64,000 nucleotides of DNA from Curtobacterium sp. MCBA15_001 (GTDB taxonomy: Bacteria > Actinomycetota > Actinomycetes > Actinomycetales > Microbacteriaceae): positions 28,365-92,364 of the forward strand of contig NZ_MJGI01000012.1 in NCBI RefSeq assembly GCF_001864835.1, in the 5' to 3' direction. How positions within the stretch are numbered: position 1 is the first letter of the stretch; each line of letters begins with the position of its first letter. The translations under genes were made by a program, and so were the position numbers. The notes under the pieces were generated by a model. It was not told the DNA's origin. It worked only from the letters and a program-made list of their open reading frames with translations, and made no database searches. Below are positions 1 to 8,311 of the stretch, piece by piece.

Positions 1-402
1 GCGATCGGGGTGCCGCACGCTGACGGCGACTTCCACGAGGCACTGCAGGTGGTCCTGTACCGCCACGCCCTGACCCTGTTGCGCGCCGGCGTCGACGTGG
101 TGCTCGAGGACGGCCTGTGGACGGCTGCCGAGCGGCACGAGAAGGTGACGGACGCGCGGGCCTGCGGCGCCCGGGTCCACCTCCACGTGTTCGACGTCGA
201 CCACGCCACGCTGTGGGAGCGGCTCCGCGACCGGAACGCCGCCGCGGAGCCGGGCTCCGCCCCGATCAGCGAGCACGACCTCCGGCATGCCGAGCGCGTC
301 TTCGAACCCGTCACCCCCGAGGAGCTCGCCCTGGTGGACGAGGTCCTCCGTCACACGGGCGGCACGGGGCCGTCCGAACCGACCGACAGGAGCCCCCGAT
401 GA
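1..402 (+). CDS. P-loop ATP-dependent kinase-like protein, C-terminal part
   Basis: The reading frame is open from base 1, so the gene starts left of the window and its Walker A loop is missing. The visible 133 residues resemble the second half of small AAA_33/zeta-type kinases: VVLEDGLW looks like the strand carrying the Walker B-like acid, followed by a region for handling the phosphorylated partner (ATLWERLRDRN) and a charged C-terminus. Substrate unknown. The stop codon (400-402) overlaps the ATG of the next gene (399-401), so the two are probably translationally coupled. The family call rests on pattern resemblance only. Confidence 0.55.
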   Translation, partial: AIGVPHADGDFHEALQVVLYRHALTLLRAGVDVVLEDGLWTAAERHEKVTDARACGARVHLHVFDVDHATLWERLRDRNAAAEPGSAPISEHDLRHAERVFEPVTPEELALVDEVLRHTGGTGPSEPTDRSPR

Positions 403-1340
403 GCCAGACCCACCCGACGCACCCCGACCTGCGCGCGATCCGGTTCCTGCCGGGGTTCTCGTGGGGTCCACGGCTGACCGGGCTGCTCCGCCACGTCCGC
501 CCCCGACCCGCTGACCTCGGCCCGGAGGTCACGGCGACCGAGCTGCACCTGCCGGGTGCCGGAGGCAACCCGGACGTCGCGGTCCGCCTGTTGCGTCCCG
601 CGCTGGCCGACGGCCCGGTGCCGGTGCTGCTGTGGGTGCACGGTGGTGGCCTCGTCTCCGGGACGCCGGAGCAGGACGACCGGGCGAACGCCGCGTTCGT
701 GCGGAGCCTCGGGATCGCCGTCGCCGCGGTCCGCTACCGCTTGGCACCGGATGCCACCGCACCGGCCGCCGCCGAGGACGTCCACAGCGCACTGGTCGCC
801 CTGCGACAGCGGGCAGCGCGACTCGGGCTCGACCCGGACCGGATCGCGATCGGCGGCGCGAGCGCCGGGGGTGGGCTCGCGGCGGCTGCGACGATGCTGG
901 CCGTCGACCGGCAGGGTCCGGTGCCGGTCTTCCAGCTCCTGGTGTACCCGATGCTCGACGACCGCACCGTGACACGGACCGACGTCGACACCAGCGGCGT
1001 GCACGTCTGGACCCCGGGCAGCAACCGGTTCGGCTGGACGTCGTACCTGGGTGTGGAGCCCGGCAGTCCCGGGGTGTCCGAGTACGCCGCGCCGGGACGT
1101 CGGACCGATCTGCACGGACTGCCGCCGGCGTGGGTGGGTGTCGGGTCGAACGACCTGTTCCACGACGAGGACGTCGCCTACGCCGAACGACTCCGGGCCG
1201 CCGGTGTGGCCTGCGAGCTCGAGGTGGTGCCAGGAGCCTTCCACGGCTTCGACGCGCTCTTCCCGAAGGCAGGCGTCTCACGCGCCTTCTGGCTCGCGCA
1301 GGCGCGCTCCCTCAAGGTCGCGCTGACCGAGACGCACTAG
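399..1340 (+). CDS. Alpha/beta hydrolase, HSL-type esterase (family IV)
   Basis: 313 residues. It hydrolyses carboxylic esters, probably of small or medium acyl chains; cytosolic, as no signal peptide is visible. The family IV signature is complete: the HGGG oxyanion loop (WVHGGGLVSG), the nucleophile elbow GASAGGG, the acid in NDLFHDED and the catalytic His in GAFHGFD. A start at 399 is preferred over upstream in-frame codons because it overlaps the stop of the preceding gene in the ATGA style used all over this window. A second enzyme of the same family lies at 5604, so this end of the window has two HSL paralogues. The natural substrate cannot be read from sequence. Confidence 0.85.
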   Translation: MSQTHPTHPDLRAIRFLPGFSWGPRLTGLLRHVRPRPADLGPEVTATELHLPGAGGNPDVAVRLLRPALADGPVPVLLWVHGGGLVSGTPEQDDRANAAFVRSLGIAVAAVRYRLAPDATAPAAAEDVHSALVALRQRAARLGLDPDRIAIGGASAGGGLAAAATMLAVDRQGPVPVFQLLVYPMLDDRTVTRTDVDTSGVHVWTPGSNRFGWTSYLGVEPGSPGVSEYAAPGRRTDLHGLPPAWVGVGSNDLFHDEDVAYAERLRAAGVACELEVVPGAFHGFDALFPKAGVSRAFWLAQARSLKVALTETH

Positions 1341-1388
1341 CAGCCTCCCGTCTCTCGGTGGGCCGCGTCGGGCTGGCGCCGCGTCAGC

Positions 1389-3110
1389 TCACGCTGGACG
1401 CGGCGGGGTGCGCTGGCTGCGGAGCTCCGGGAAGTCGTCCTCGCGCCACTCGCCCGTCGCTCGTGTGCCGGTCGCGGCCGCGCGCTCCTCGAGCTCGCGG
1501 AGTTCGACGCGACGGATCTTGCCGGAGATCGTCTTGGGGAGCTCGGCGAACTCGACCCGGCGGGCCCGCGCGTAGACCGGCAGCGTGTCCCGGGCGTGCT
1601 CGAGCACCTGACGGGCCGTGTCGGCGGTCGGTTCCCATCCCGCGGCCAGGGTGACGTAGGCCTTCACGATCGCCAGGCGTGCGTCGTCCGGGGCGGGGAC
1701 GACGGCGCTCTCCGCCACCGCGGGGTGCTGCAGCAGGGCGCTCTCGACCTCGAACGGCGAGACCTTGTAGTCCGACGACTTGAAGACGTCGTCGGTGCGT
1801 CCGATGAAGGTGAGCTGGCCGTCGGCATCGCGTGCGGCGATGTCGCCGGTGTGGAAGTGGCCGTCGCGCATCGCATCGGCGGTTCGCTCGGGTTCGCCGA
1901 GGTAGCCGGACATCAGGTTCACGGGACGGTCGGTCAGGTCGAGGCAGACCTCGCCTTCGTCGCCGGGCTGCCCGGTCAACGGGTCGAGCAGCACCACACG
2001 GACACCGGGCAGCGGCGTGCCCATCGCCCCGGAGGTGACCAGCGCTCCGGGTGCGTTCCCGATGATCGCTGTGGTCTCGGTCTGCCCGTAGCCGTCGCGG
2101 ATCGTCAGCCCCCATGCGTCCCGGACGCGCTCGATCACCTCGGGGTTGAGTGGCTCGCCGGCGGACACGAGCTCGCGCATCGCCCGGGGCCGCTCCCCCA
2201 GGTCCGACTGCAGCAGCATCCGCCAGGCGGTCGGCGGCGCACAGAACGTGCTCACCTCGGCCCGGTCGAGCTGCGCGAGGAGTCCGGCCGGGTCGAACCG
2301 TGGGGTGTCGTGCACGAAGACGGTGGCCTCGGCGATCCACGGCGCGAAGAAGCAGCTCCACGCGTGCTTGCCCCAACCGGGCGAACTGATCGCCAGGTGC
2401 ACGTCACCCGGTCGCAACCCGAGCCAGTGCATCGTGCTGAGGTGTCCCACCGGGTACGAGGTCTGCGTGTGCACGACCATCTTCGGCTTCGACGTGGTGC
2501 CGGACGTGAAGTAGACCAGGCACGGGTCGGACGTGCTGGTCGCGACGACCGGCCGGTGCTCGTCGGCCGGGGCGGGTTCACCGAGGTGGTCCGGGTACGG
2601 CGTCCACCCATCGGCGGTGCCACCCACCACGATGCGCGAGAAGTCGCCGTGCACGCCGTCGTACTTCGCCGTCTCCCCCACGTTCGTGACGACGTGCCGG
2701 ACGGAACCCCGGTCGACCCGGTCCTGCAGGTCGGCGGTGTCGAGCATCGTCGAGGTCGGCAGGATGACCGCGCCGAGCTTGATCACGGCGAGCATCGTCT
2801 CCCACAGCTCGAGCTGGTTGCCGAGCATCACCAGCACGTGGTCGCCCTTGGCGACACCCGCCGCGTGCAGGACCACGGCGAGCCGGTCGGAGCGTGCCGC
2901 CATCTCCGCGTAGCTGAACCGGCGGTCCCCCTCGGCGTCCGCGAGCCACAGCGCCGTGCGGTCGTTGCCCTCGGCGATGACGTCGAACCAGTCGTCCGCC
3001 CAGTTGAACGTGTCGCCGAGGTCCGGCCACGCGAAGGGGACGCTGGCGTCAGCGGACAGGAGCTGGTCGCGGGCGGCGCGGTAGGCAGCCGTCACGTGCG
3101 GGGAGGACAT
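1389..3110 (-). CDS. AMP-binding acyl-CoA synthetase
   Basis: 573 residues, full length for the acyl-/acetyl-CoA synthetase branch of the ANL superfamily. It activates a carboxylic acid to an acyl-adenylate and transfers it to CoA. Visible motifs are the P-loop-like YFTSGTTSKPKMVVH, the adenylate motif GYGQTE, the hinge around FIGRTDDVFK, and the catalytic lysine region LPKTISGKIRR near the C-terminus. The overall layout recalls medium-chain acyl-CoA synthetases, but the chain-length preference is inferred. It converges on the esterase at 399. On its own strand CAGAAT lies six bases before the ATG and no Shine-Dalgarno is seen, so it may be leaderless. Confidence 0.88.
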   Translation of the reverse strand: MSSPHVTAAYRAARDQLLSADASVPFAWPDLGDTFNWADDWFDVIAEGNDRTALWLADAEGDRRFSYAEMAARSDRLAVVLHAAGVAKGDHVLVMLGNQLELWETMLAVIKLGAVILPTSTMLDTADLQDRVDRGSVRHVVTNVGETAKYDGVHGDFSRIVVGGTADGWTPYPDHLGEPAPADEHRPVVATSTSDPCLVYFTSGTTSKPKMVVHTQTSYPVGHLSTMHWLGLRPGDVHLAISSPGWGKHAWSCFFAPWIAEATVFVHDTPRFDPAGLLAQLDRAEVSTFCAPPTAWRMLLQSDLGERPRAMRELVSAGEPLNPEVIERVRDAWGLTIRDGYGQTETTAIIGNAPGALVTSGAMGTPLPGVRVVLLDPLTGQPGDEGEVCLDLTDRPVNLMSGYLGEPERTADAMRDGHFHTGDIAARDADGQLTFIGRTDDVFKSSDYKVSPFEVESALLQHPAVAESAVVPAPDDARLAIVKAYVTLAAGWEPTADTARQVLEHARDTLPVYARARRVEFAELPKTISGKIRRVELRELEERAAATGTRATGEWREDDFPELRSQRTPPRPA

Positions 3111-3178
3111 CCGTCGATTCTGCCGGACGGGAGCCCCTGCCGGTGCGTCATCCGCCGGGCGGTCGGAGCCCCGGGCGC

Positions 3179-3184
3179 TACGGT
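3179..3184 (+). promoter_or_regulatory. Candidate -10 box TACGGT
   Basis: TACGGT lies about 42 bases before the ATG of the 26-residue ORF at 3227, which has a GGGGGA Shine-Dalgarno-like stretch. No clear -35 is visible. It fits the TAnnnT pattern common in actinobacteria. Confidence 0.4.
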
Positions 3185-3226
3185 GTCAGCGAGTCGACGG
3201 GACCGTCGACCGATCGGGGGACGACC

Positions 3227-3307
3227 ATGACGGCACTCATCTGGCTCGCGGCGGTCGCAGCGGGGCTCGCCACCGTCGCCGCGCTCGCACGGCAACGGCG
3301 CCGGTGA
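3227..3307 (+). CDS. 26-residue membrane microprotein
   Basis: ATG preceded by GGGGGA at a sensible distance. The product starts MTALIWLAAVAAGL and ends in an Arg-rich tail (RQRRR), so it is one predicted transmembrane helix with a positive cytosolic end. Its TGA overlaps the GTG start of the next gene (GTGA), which argues that it is translated and couples expression of the downstream anchored protein. It could be a coding leader rather than a functional peptide. No family recognised. Confidence 0.5.
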   Translation: MTALIWLAAVAAGLATVAALARQRRR

Positions 3308-3675
3308 CCGCGCGCGTGGTCGCCCGCGTGGTGGTCGTCGCCCTCGTGGTCCTCGTCGTGGTCGCCGTCGTGCGCTACGGGGCGCTCTTCGCGTCCGCGA
3401 CCGAGGGCGACGTCCCGCCGGCCGGCTCGGCGCCGCTGCCCACCGGGGTGACGGTCGTCGACGCGACGAAGGCGTGCGCGTCGGGCGGCTGCTGGACGGA
3501 GCTGACGGTCCGACCACCGTCGGGGACGTCGTCCGAGCGACTCGTCGCACGACTGGACGGCACACGGATCACCGGGTCGCTGTGGGACCCGCGGACCGTC
3601 AACGTCGCGGCGGAGACCGATGGCGACCAGGTGGTCGTCCGCGCGGACTACTGGACGGTCACGCCGACCCCCTGA
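3304..3675 (+). CDS. Membrane-anchored hypothetical protein
   Basis: 123 residues. Residues 5-23 (VVARVVVVALVVLVVVAVV) form a single hydrophobic anchor. The remaining 100 residues are hydrophilic with two Cys in the segment ATKACASGGCWTEL, which could form a disulfide outside the cell. No family recognised. The GTG start overlaps the stop of the 26-residue ORF. Stands alone between an acyl-CoA synthetase and a small membrane protein on the other strand. Confidence 0.6.
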   Translation: MTARVVARVVVVALVVLVVVAVVRYGALFASATEGDVPPAGSAPLPTGVTVVDATKACASGGCWTELTVRPPSGTSSERLVARLDGTRITGSLWDPRTVNVAAETDGDQVVVRADYWTVTPTP

Positions 3676-3774
3676 AGCCGCTTCGGGCTCGACTCGCCTT
3701 CCGCCTGACGCCGCACGACCCATCCCGACCCGACATCGGCCGTCGCGAGGATGCGTGCGGTGCGCGGGGGCCGG

Positions 3775-3969
3775 TCACAGGCGCTGGCGGCGACGGACCC
3801 GGAGCACCACGGCCCACTCCGTCGCGAGGCCCAACGTCATCGCGGGGACCGCCAGCGCCCAGTCGACGTGCCGTCCACTCGGCCAGGCGAGCATCGCTGC
3901 ACCGGTGAGCACCAGGAGGACACCGCCCCACAGCTGTGCGTGGTCCGTCCACCGCATCCCCGGTCGCAT
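3775..3969 (-). CDS. Small two-helix membrane protein
   Basis: 64 residues with two hydrophobic segments (LWGGVLLVLTGAAMLAW and WALAVPAMTLGLATEW) and a basic C-terminus RVRRRQRL. The start at 3969 is chosen over an ATG 12 codons upstream because TACGTT (complement of 3977-3982) sits seven bases before it, which fits a leaderless transcript. Divergent from the efflux pump gene at 4112. Function unknown; it may be co-regulated with the pump through the shared intergenic region. Confidence 0.55.
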   Translation of the reverse strand: MRPGMRWTDHAQLWGGVLLVLTGAAMLAWPSGRHVDWALAVPAMTLGLATEWAVVLRVRRRQRL

Positions 3970-3976
3970 GCGCCAG

Positions 3977-3982
3977 AACGTA
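3977..3982 (-). promoter_or_regulatory. Candidate leaderless -10 box TACGTT
   Basis: TACGTT on the minus strand, seven bases before the ATG at 3969. No Shine-Dalgarno is present. Confidence 0.45.
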
Positions 3983-4013
3983 CACCCACTGGCGCGGTGG
4001 CCCACCCGTGCGG

Positions 4014-4019
4014 TACGGT
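4014..4019 (+). promoter_or_regulatory. Candidate -10 box TACGGT for the efflux pump gene
   Basis: TACGGT lies 92 bases upstream of the ATG at 4112. The intervening leader includes CCGTC-10-GACGG, which could form a weak hairpin, and a GAAGGAG Shine-Dalgarno just before the start. Confidence 0.4.
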
Positions 4020-4111
4020 CTCGGCAGAGGGAAAAAACCGTCGGCTCCGGCTGACGGAAGCGTGCACGCGTCTCACGGGAGTCGCCACTTCTTCATCGAA
4101 GGAGCGCGCCC

Positions 4112-5611
4112 ATGACCCGTCCGTCCCCGTCCGACCGCCCGCCCGGGCCAGGTCGTCTCCGCGACGCCTGGGTCGCGCTCGCCGGACTGTCCGCGGTCTT
4201 CCTGTTCGAGATGCTCGACAACTCGGTGCTGAACGTCGCCCTGCCGACCATCGCCCGCGACCTCGACGTCCCCACCACGGCGCTGCAGTGGGTCTCCGGC
4301 GTCTACTCGGTGACGTTCGGCGGCCTGATGCTGCTGTTCGGGTCCATGGCCGACCGCTTCGGCCGCCGCCGCTGCATGCTCGTCGGGCTCGTCCTGCTGG
4401 CCGTCGTCAGTGTCCTGACCGTCTTCGTCACGGACGTCGACCAGCTCATCGCGATCCGGGCCGCCATGGGGATCGCCGCCGCGATGACGACCCCGGGCTC
4501 GATGGCCCTGGCGTTCCGCCTGTTCGACACCGAGGACCTGCGCGTCCGGGCCCTCACGGTGATCTCCACCGCCGGGCTCGTCGGGCTGGCGGTCGGGCCG
4601 ACGATCGGCGGGTTCGTCCTCGCCGTGGCACCGTGGCAGGTGCTCGTCGTCGCGAACGCCCCCATCGCTGCCGTGGCGTTCGTCGGCATCCGCGCCGGCA
4701 TCGCCCGCGACCACGTCGACGACCTGCACCGCGCCCCGGTCGACGTCGTCGGGGCGGCCCTCGGCACGGCGACGATCACGGGCGTGCTGCTGACCCCGAC
4801 CCTGTTCGTCGACGCCCTCCCGGCGTGGTCGACGTGGGGAGCCGCCGCCCTGACGGCCCTCGCCGCGGTCGGCTTCGTCATGCGGGAGCGCACCGCCCGG
4901 CACCCGCTGCTCGAGCTCCGCACCCTGGCGCGGCCCCGCGTGGCGAGCGGTCTGGCGTACAAGGCCGCCGCGGGCCTGGCGGTCGCCGGCCTGTCGTACC
5001 TGGTGACGCTGCAGCTGCAGTTCGCCTGGGGGTGGCCGCCGGCGCTCGCCGCCGTGGGCACCCTGCCGCAGGTGGTCGTGCTCCTGGCGAGCGGTCGGTT
5101 CGTCGGCCCGCTCGTGCGGCGGATCGGTCTCGACCGGGCCGCCTGGTGGAGCAGCGGCGCGATCGTCGCCGGGCTCGCCGTCTTCACCATGTGCTCGCGG
5201 ATCGGCTACCCGTTCGTCCTCGTCGCCCTGGTGCTCGTCGCCGCCGGGATGCGCGTCATCGGCGCCGTCGCGGGCACCGCCGTCCTGCAGGGGTTGCCCG
5301 CCGACCGGACCTCGACGGGCGCTGCCCTGGTCGACACCGCGAGCGAGATCGCCACGGCGGTCGGCATCGCCGCCACGGGCACCGTGCTCGCCGCGGTCGT
5401 CGGCGGCAGCATCGCCACGACGGACTGGACCCAGTCCCACCTCGACTCGTTCGCGACCGCGCTCACCGCCGCCGGAGCCGTCGTCACCGCCCTCGCCGCC
5501 ATGCTCGTCGTCGTCGGTGCCACCCGCGCCCGAGTCGGAACCAGCACGAGCACCCACGCCGGAACCAGCACCACCACTGCATCGACCACCCAGGAGTCCT
5601 CCCGTGTCTGA
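4112..5611 (+). CDS. MFS transporter, DHA2 (14-helix) drug efflux type
   Basis: 499 residues, the usual size of proton-driven DHA2 exporters with 14 membrane helices. Family motifs visible: LDNSVLNVALPTIARDL in helix 1 (motif D1-like), GSMADRFGRRR (motif A) in the loop after helix 2, and GLVGLAVGPTIGG (motif C, the antiporter motif) in helix 5. It exports small hydrophobic compounds across the inner membrane. GAAGGAG precedes the ATG. The stop overlaps the GTG of the HSL hydrolase at 5604 by eight bases, so pump and hydrolase are expressed together. Substrate unknown. Confidence 0.88.
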   Translation: MTRPSPSDRPPGPGRLRDAWVALAGLSAVFLFEMLDNSVLNVALPTIARDLDVPTTALQWVSGVYSVTFGGLMLLFGSMADRFGRRRCMLVGLVLLAVVSVLTVFVTDVDQLIAIRAAMGIAAAMTTPGSMALAFRLFDTEDLRVRALTVISTAGLVGLAVGPTIGGFVLAVAPWQVLVVANAPIAAVAFVGIRAGIARDHVDDLHRAPVDVVGAALGTATITGVLLTPTLFVDALPAWSTWGAAALTALAAVGFVMRERTARHPLLELRTLARPRVASGLAYKAAAGLAVAGLSYLVTLQLQFAWGWPPALAAVGTLPQVVVLLASGRFVGPLVRRIGLDRAAWWSSGAIVAGLAVFTMCSRIGYPFVLVALVLVAAGMRVIGAVAGTAVLQGLPADRTSTGAALVDTASEIATAVGIAATGTVLAAVVGGSIATTDWTQSHLDSFATALTAAGAVVTALAAMLVVVGATRARVGTSTSTHAGTSTTTASTTQESSRV

Positions 5612-6581
5612 CACCCTCGCCCGCCCGCCGTTCGACCCCGAGCTCGTCCCGTTCCTCGACGCGCTCGCCGCACGGGGACCCTTCACGGTCACGACCGAGA
5701 TGCTGCCGCGCATGCGACAGCTCGACGTCCCGCTCGACGTCGTCGACGAGCGGCTCCGTGCGCGCGGCTGGGAACGTCGGAGCGTGAGCGTCCCCGGCCA
5801 CGGAGGCGACCCGATCGACCTCGCCGTCATCCAGCGCACCGACCGGTCCGGGCCGGTGCCCGCCGTCTACACGATCCACGGCGGCGGCATGGTCTTCGGG
5901 CACCACCTCGGCAACCTCGACTCGTACGACGACTGGCTGCTCGAGCACGACGTCGTGCTGGTGAGCGTCGACTACCGCCTGGCTCCGGAGCACCCGGACC
6001 CCACCCCGGTCGAGGACTGCTACGCCGGACTGGTCTGGGTCGCGGACCACGCGGACGAGCTCGGCATCGACCCCGACCGGATCGTCATCGCCGGGCAGAG
6101 CGCTGGGGGTGGACTCGCCGCAGGCACCGCGCTGCTGGCCCGGGACCGCACGGGCCCGTCGCTGCTGGCGCAGGTCCTGGTCTCGCCGATGCTCGACGAC
6201 CGGGACGACACCGTCTCGACCCGGCAGATCGACGGGGTCGGGGTCGCGGACCGTGCGATGACCGGGTTCGGCTGGGACGCCTACCTCGGGGACCGTCGCG
6301 GCACGGACTCCGTCTTGCCCGCAGCGGCCCCTGCGCGCGCCCAGGACCTGTCCGGTCTGCCGAAGACGTACATCGACTGTGGGAGCGCCGAGGTGTTCCG
6401 TGACGAGACCGTGTCCTACGCCAGCGGGCTGTGGGGAGCGGGCGTCGACGCCGAGCTGCACGTCTGGCCCGGCGCGTTCCACGGGTTCACGAGCATGGTC
6501 CCGCAGTCGACGATCGCGCGGCGGGCGACCGCCGAGCTGGCCGCGTGGACCCGGCGGCTGTTCGCGGACGCGGCGCGCTGA
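5604..6581 (+). CDS. Alpha/beta hydrolase, HSL-type esterase (family IV)
   Basis: 325 residues. Complete family IV signature: IHGGGMVFG oxyanion loop, GQSAGGG nucleophile elbow, acid in the CGSAEVFRDE region and catalytic His in GAFHGF. It starts at GTG 5604, with CAGGAG about seven bases upstream inside the end of the efflux gene; this start matches the N-terminus of its paralogue better than in-frame codons further up. Coupling to a DHA2 pump suggests detoxification of an ester-containing compound by hydrolysis plus export, but this is inference from context. Confidence 0.87.
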   Translation: MSDTLARPPFDPELVPFLDALAARGPFTVTTEMLPRMRQLDVPLDVVDERLRARGWERRSVSVPGHGGDPIDLAVIQRTDRSGPVPAVYTIHGGGMVFGHHLGNLDSYDDWLLEHDVVLVSVDYRLAPEHPDPTPVEDCYAGLVWVADHADELGIDPDRIVIAGQSAGGGLAAGTALLARDRTGPSLLAQVLVSPMLDDRDDTVSTRQIDGVGVADRAMTGFGWDAYLGDRRGTDSVLPAAAPARAQDLSGLPKTYIDCGSAEVFRDETVSYASGLWGAGVDAELHVWPGAFHGFTSMVPQSTIARRATAELAAWTRRLFADAAR

Positions 6582-6596
6582 GCACCCGGACCCACG

Positions 6597-6644
6597 GACG
6601 GACGGGAGGCACGTGGCGGCCGTGCCCCGTGCCTCCCGTCCGTC
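6597..6644. repeat. GGACGGGAGGC-family palindrome (17-bp perfect arms)
   Basis: Arms 6597-6613 and 6628-6644 are perfect inverted copies (left arm GACGGACGGGAGGCACG) around a 14-base loop, just after the esterase stop. It could act as a terminator, though no T-run follows. Related palindromes lie at 18421, 44612 and 61797, with single arms at 41732 and 63980. Confidence 0.75.
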
Positions 6645-6793
6645 ATCGTGGCGCGAGGTGCGCGCCCTGTGCAGCCTGCCCGACGACACGCGCCCGAAAC
6701 GACAGTCTGCACGTGTACGCCCGCGCGGCCCGTCACTACGGTTGCCTCCATCCCCGGCCGCCCCGGTCGGGACCCCTTCCCCAGGAGCATCCG

Positions 6794-8167
6794 ATGGCCA
6801 GTGCAGCGTCAGCACCACCAGCCCCGTCCGTCGTCGTCGACGACTACTCCCTCTCCCGCGTCCCCACATCCGCCCGCTACGGCTGGTTCCAGGTGGCGGT
6901 CCAGCGGTTCGGACAGATCTCCGCCCTGTCGCAGTTCCTGCTCGGCGCCACCCTCGGCTTCGGCATGGGCTTCTGGGAGGCGTTCTGGGCGATCACGCTC
7001 GGCGCGGTGATCCTCGAGATCGTGTCCGTCTTCGTCGGCGTCATCGGCATGCGCGAGGGCCTCAACACCTCGGTCATCGCGCGGTGGACGGGCTTCGGCA
7101 AGGCCGGCTCCGCCCTGGTCGGGTTGGCGATCGGTCTGAGCCTGATCGGGTGGTTCGGCATCCAGTCCGGTGTGTCCGCGGCGGGCCTGGTGACGATCCT
7201 GCCCGTGCTGCCCGCCTGGGCCTGGTCCCTGGTGTTCGGTCTGCTCGTCACGGCGATCGTGCTGCGCGGGTTCCACTCGATGCAGTGGCTCGCGAACGTC
7301 ACGGTGCCGCTGTTCCTGATCCTGGTCGGCTGGGCCGTCGTGGTCGAACTGAGCAAGCACTCCCTGGCGGAGCTGGCGGCGAAGGCACCGGCGGGCCCGG
7401 AGCTGAGCTTCGTCGCCGGCACCACGCTGGTCGCGGGCGGGTTCATCGTCGGCGCGGTCATCACGCCGGACATGACCCGGTTCAACCGCTCCGTCGGCGA
7501 CGTCGTCAAGCAGACCGCCCTCGGTGTCACGCTCGGCGAGTACGCGATCGGCCTGGCGGGCGTGCTGCTCGCCCACGCGGTGGGGTCCTCGGACATCACC
7601 CGGGTGATCACGTCGAGCGTCGGCTGGGTCGGCATCCTGGTGATCCTGCTCGGGACCTTCAAGATCAACGACTGGAACATCTACAGCTCGAGCCTCGGCG
7701 TGACGAACTTCATCGACGTGGTCTTCGGGCGCCAGGTGAACCGCGGCGTCGTGACGATCGTCCTCGGGGTGGTCGGCTCGGTGCTCGCGGCAGTCGGGTT
7801 CCTCGACGCGTTCACACCGTTCCTCATCGTCCTCGGCGTGGTCTTCCCGCCGATCGCGGGGATCATGGTCGCCGAGTACTTCATCGTGAAGCGCTGGCGC
7901 GGCGAGCTCAGCGCGAGTGAGGCCCTGCCGGCGACCAGCCCCACGTGGGTCCCCGCGACCCTGGTCATCTGGGCGATCGCGGCGGTCGTGGGCTACTTCG
8001 TCACCGTCGGCATCCCGTCGATCAACTCGGTCGTCATCGCCTTCGTGCTCTACGTCGTCGCGGGCAAGGCCGGCTGGGTGCGCGGTGTCGGCGTCAGCCG
8101 CACCGAGTCGACGCCCGCCGTGGCGCACACCGCCGAGCCGGCCCCGGCCCCGGCGCCGGCCCCCTGA
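6794..8167 (+). CDS. NCS1-family nucleobase/hydantoin:cation symporter
   Basis: 457 residues, about 12 membrane helices, with the layout of cytosine permease (CodB) relatives of the nucleobase:cation symporter-1 family. The N-terminal region ending SARYGWFQVAVQRFGQISAL before helix 1 and the segment TLGFGMGFWEAFW match the family's helix 1-2 region. It imports a nitrogen heterocycle (purine, pyrimidine or hydantoin type) with Na+ or H+. The start at 6794 has CAGGAG seven bases upstream. The C-terminus is a low-complexity Pro/Ala tail. It heads a cluster with a hydantoinase-like protein, three DUF917 proteins and a PucR regulator, so its substrate is probably the ring compound degraded by them. 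Confidence 0.85.
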   Translation: MASAASAPPAPSVVVDDYSLSRVPTSARYGWFQVAVQRFGQISALSQFLLGATLGFGMGFWEAFWAITLGAVILEIVSVFVGVIGMREGLNTSVIARWTGFGKAGSALVGLAIGLSLIGWFGIQSGVSAAGLVTILPVLPAWAWSLVFGLLVTAIVLRGFHSMQWLANVTVPLFLILVGWAVVVELSKHSLAELAAKAPAGPELSFVAGTTLVAGGFIVGAVITPDMTRFNRSVGDVVKQTALGVTLGEYAIGLAGVLLAHAVGSSDITRVITSSVGWVGILVILLGTFKINDWNIYSSSLGVTNFIDVVFGRQVNRGVVTIVLGVVGSVLAAVGFLDAFTPFLIVLGVVFPPIAGIMVAEYFIVKRWRGELSASEALPATSPTWVPATLVIWAIAAVVGYFVTVGIPSINSVVIAFVLYVVAGKAGWVRGVGVSRTESTPAVAHTAEPAPAPAPAP

Positions 8168-8185
8168 CCCCCGCTCCCCCAGACC

Positions 8186-8272
8186 GGCGGTCGGCTCGCC
8201 CCCAAGCGCCGACCGCCACCCCCGGGCCGGCCGTGCCGTGGCCTCCTGATCCGACGCCCGCACGGCCGGCCC
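8186..8272 (+). terminator. Two consecutive hairpins between permease and hydantoinase-like gene
   Basis: First stem: GGCGGTCGGC (8186-8195) with its inverted copy at 8208-8217. Second stem: 13-bp perfect arms at 8224-8236 and 8260-8272 (GGGCCGGCCGTGC). Both lie in the 144-base gap between the permease and the next gene of the same cluster. They probably cause partial termination or protect the 3' end of the permease message. Neither has a T-run. Confidence 0.5.
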
Positions 8273-8311
8273 ACCTCGACAACCGTCAGCACCACACCGA
8301 AGGGTCTCCCC

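Noticed and set aside
4025..4111. Riboswitch in the leader of the DHA2 efflux gene
   Set aside because: Only a weak five-base stem is visible, with no known riboswitch core.
6597..6644. Palindrome as the end of an insertion sequence or MITE
   Set aside because: No target-site duplication, no transposase and no paired copy flanking a segment were seen; kept only as a palindrome family.
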